64,000 nucleotides of DNA from Pseudomonas chlororaphis subsp. aurantiaca (lineage in GTDB: Bacteria; Pseudomonadota; Gammaproteobacteria; Pseudomonadales; Pseudomonadaceae), in contig NZ_CP059162.1 in the NCBI RefSeq assembly GCF_013466605.1, positions 5,332,001 to 5,396,000 of the forward strand. Direction: 5' to 3'. Of the stretch, positions 63,187 through 64,000 are shown one piece after another. Numbering within the stretch: the stretch's first letter is position 1; every line of letters begins with the position of its first letter. A program made the translations under genes and the position numbers. Under the pieces are notes generated by a model. It made no database searches, had not been told where the DNA came from, and worked only from the letters and a program-made list of their open reading frames with translations.

Positions 63187-64000
63187 ATGGCTTTTACAGA
63201 TCCGTTCATCCGTCGTCCGGTGCTGGCCACCGTGGTCAGCCTGCTGATCGTGCTGCTGGGCTTCCAGGCCTGGAGCAAACTGCCGCTGCGCCAGTACCCA
63301 CAAATGGAAAACGCCCTGATCACGGTGACCACCGCCTACCCCGGGGCCAACGCCGAGACCATCCAGGGCTATATCACCCAACCGATGCAGCAGAGCCTGG
63401 CCAGTGCCGAGGGCATCGACTACATGACCTCGGTGAGTCGCCAGAACTTCTCGGTGATCTCGATCTACGCCCGTATCGGTGCCAACAGCGACCGCCTGTT
63501 CACCGAGCTGCTGGCCAAGGCCAACGAGGTGAAAAACAAGCTGCCCCAGGACGCCGAGGACCCGGTGCTGAGCAAGGAAGCCGCCGACGCCTCGGCGCTG
63601 ATGTACATCAGCTTCTTCAGCCAGGAGCTGAACAACCCGCAGATCACCGACTACCTGTCGCGGGTGATCCAGCCGAAGCTGGCGACCCTGCCGGGCATGG
63701 CCGAGGCCGAGATCCTCGGCAACCAGGTGTTCGCCATGCGCCTGTGGCTGGACCCGGTCAAGCTCGCCGGCTACGGCCTGAGCGCCAGCGACGTGACCAA
63801 CGCGGTGCGCCGCTACAACTTTTTGTCCGCGGCCGGCGAGGTCAAGGGCGAGTACGTGGTCACCAGCATCAACGCCAGCACCGAACTGAAGTCCGCCGAA
63901 GCCTTCGCCGCCATTCCGCTGCGGACCGAGGGCGACAGCCGGGTGCTGCTCAGCGACGTGGCACGGGTCGAGATGGGCGCGGAGAACTACAACGCCATCA
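63187..64000 (+). CDS. mexW: RND multidrug efflux permease, MexW-like (partial)
   Basis: The first ~271 residues of a ~1,000-residue inner-membrane pump; it runs off the right edge. The start MAFTDPFIRRPVLATVVSLL, the first helix, and the porter-domain segment PMQQSLASAEGIDYM are typical of HAE1-type RND pumps (MexW/MexB class). AAGGA precedes the ATG. Drug range cannot be inferred from this part. Confidence 0.9.
   Translation, partial: MAFTDPFIRRPVLATVVSLLIVLLGFQAWSKLPLRQYPQMENALITVTTAYPGANAETIQGYITQPMQQSLASAEGIDYMTSVSRQNFSVISIYARIGANSDRLFTELLAKANEVKNKLPQDAEDPVLSKEAADASALMYISFFSQELNNPQITDYLSRVIQPKLATLPGMAEAEILGNQVFAMRLWLDPVKLAGYGLSASDVTNAVRRYNFLSAAGEVKGEYVVTSINASTELKSAEAFAAIPLRTEGDSRVLLSDVARVEMGAENYNAI

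Overview
The window is high-GC gammaproteobacterial DNA and almost certainly comes from a Pseudomonas of the fluorescens group (P. fluorescens / protegens / chlororaphis type). The evidence is the MvaT protein, the BifA, SadC and PctA-type proteins, the pobR-pobA pair, the MexV/MexW-type efflux genes, several Pseudomonas-style REP palindromes, and a gene order that from memory resembles parts of P. aeruginosa PAO1. I recognise 57 protein-coding genes and see no rRNA, tRNA, CRISPR array, insertion sequence or prophage.

Layout. 1-5951: housekeeping genes argJ (partial) and secA on the minus strand, dciA on the plus strand, and a HerA-like ATPase. 6120-14418: an amino-acid chemoreceptor, a tightly overlapping glycosyltransferase / DUF2334 deacetylase / flippase-like operon, purU, mvaT and sbcB. 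14600-21363: a six-gene, mostly translationally coupled operon of RDD, SpoIIM-like, DUF4129, DUF4350, MoxR AAA+ ATPase and DUF58 proteins, which is probably a membrane-associated chaperone-like complex. 21367-28759: a PilZ protein, a small lipoprotein, pykA, a crotonase-ferredoxin reductase-diguanylate cyclase (SadC-like) operon, and a class I fumarase.

28906-37188: a DctB/DctD-type two-component system next to a KgtP-like dicarboxylate/alpha-ketoglutarate transporter, with a visible paired upstream activator site and a sigma-54 promoter; then a secreted 14-residue-repeat protein and small accessory genes. 37258-48315: catabolic and accessory genes. These are a ThDP-dependent decarboxylase/aldehyde dehydrogenase pair with a divergent LysR regulator, a metallo-beta-lactamase-fold protein with an altered metal motif, pobR-pobA (4-hydroxybenzoate to protocatechuate) and an MFS exporter. 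48367-64000: a Cache-domain periplasmic protein, a coiled-coil membrane protein, an epimerase, argP with a divergent ACT-protein/exporter pair, sodB, bifA, a probable iron-linked imelysin cluster (icmP, di-heme protein, second imelysin, DUF1513) behind a Fur-like palindrome, and mexV with the start of mexW.

Functional threads: c-di-GMP control (PilZ protein, SadC-like cyclase, BifA phosphodiesterase), C4/C5 carboxylate uptake feeding the TCA cycle (sensor, regulator, transporter, fumarase, pyruvate kinase), aromatic catabolism, and iron/oxidative stress. Nothing in the window is a clearly new defence or mobile system. The least-explained items are the 42-bp-repeat secreted protein, the MoxR membrane operon, the glycosyltransferase module, and several strong palindromes in intergenic DNA.
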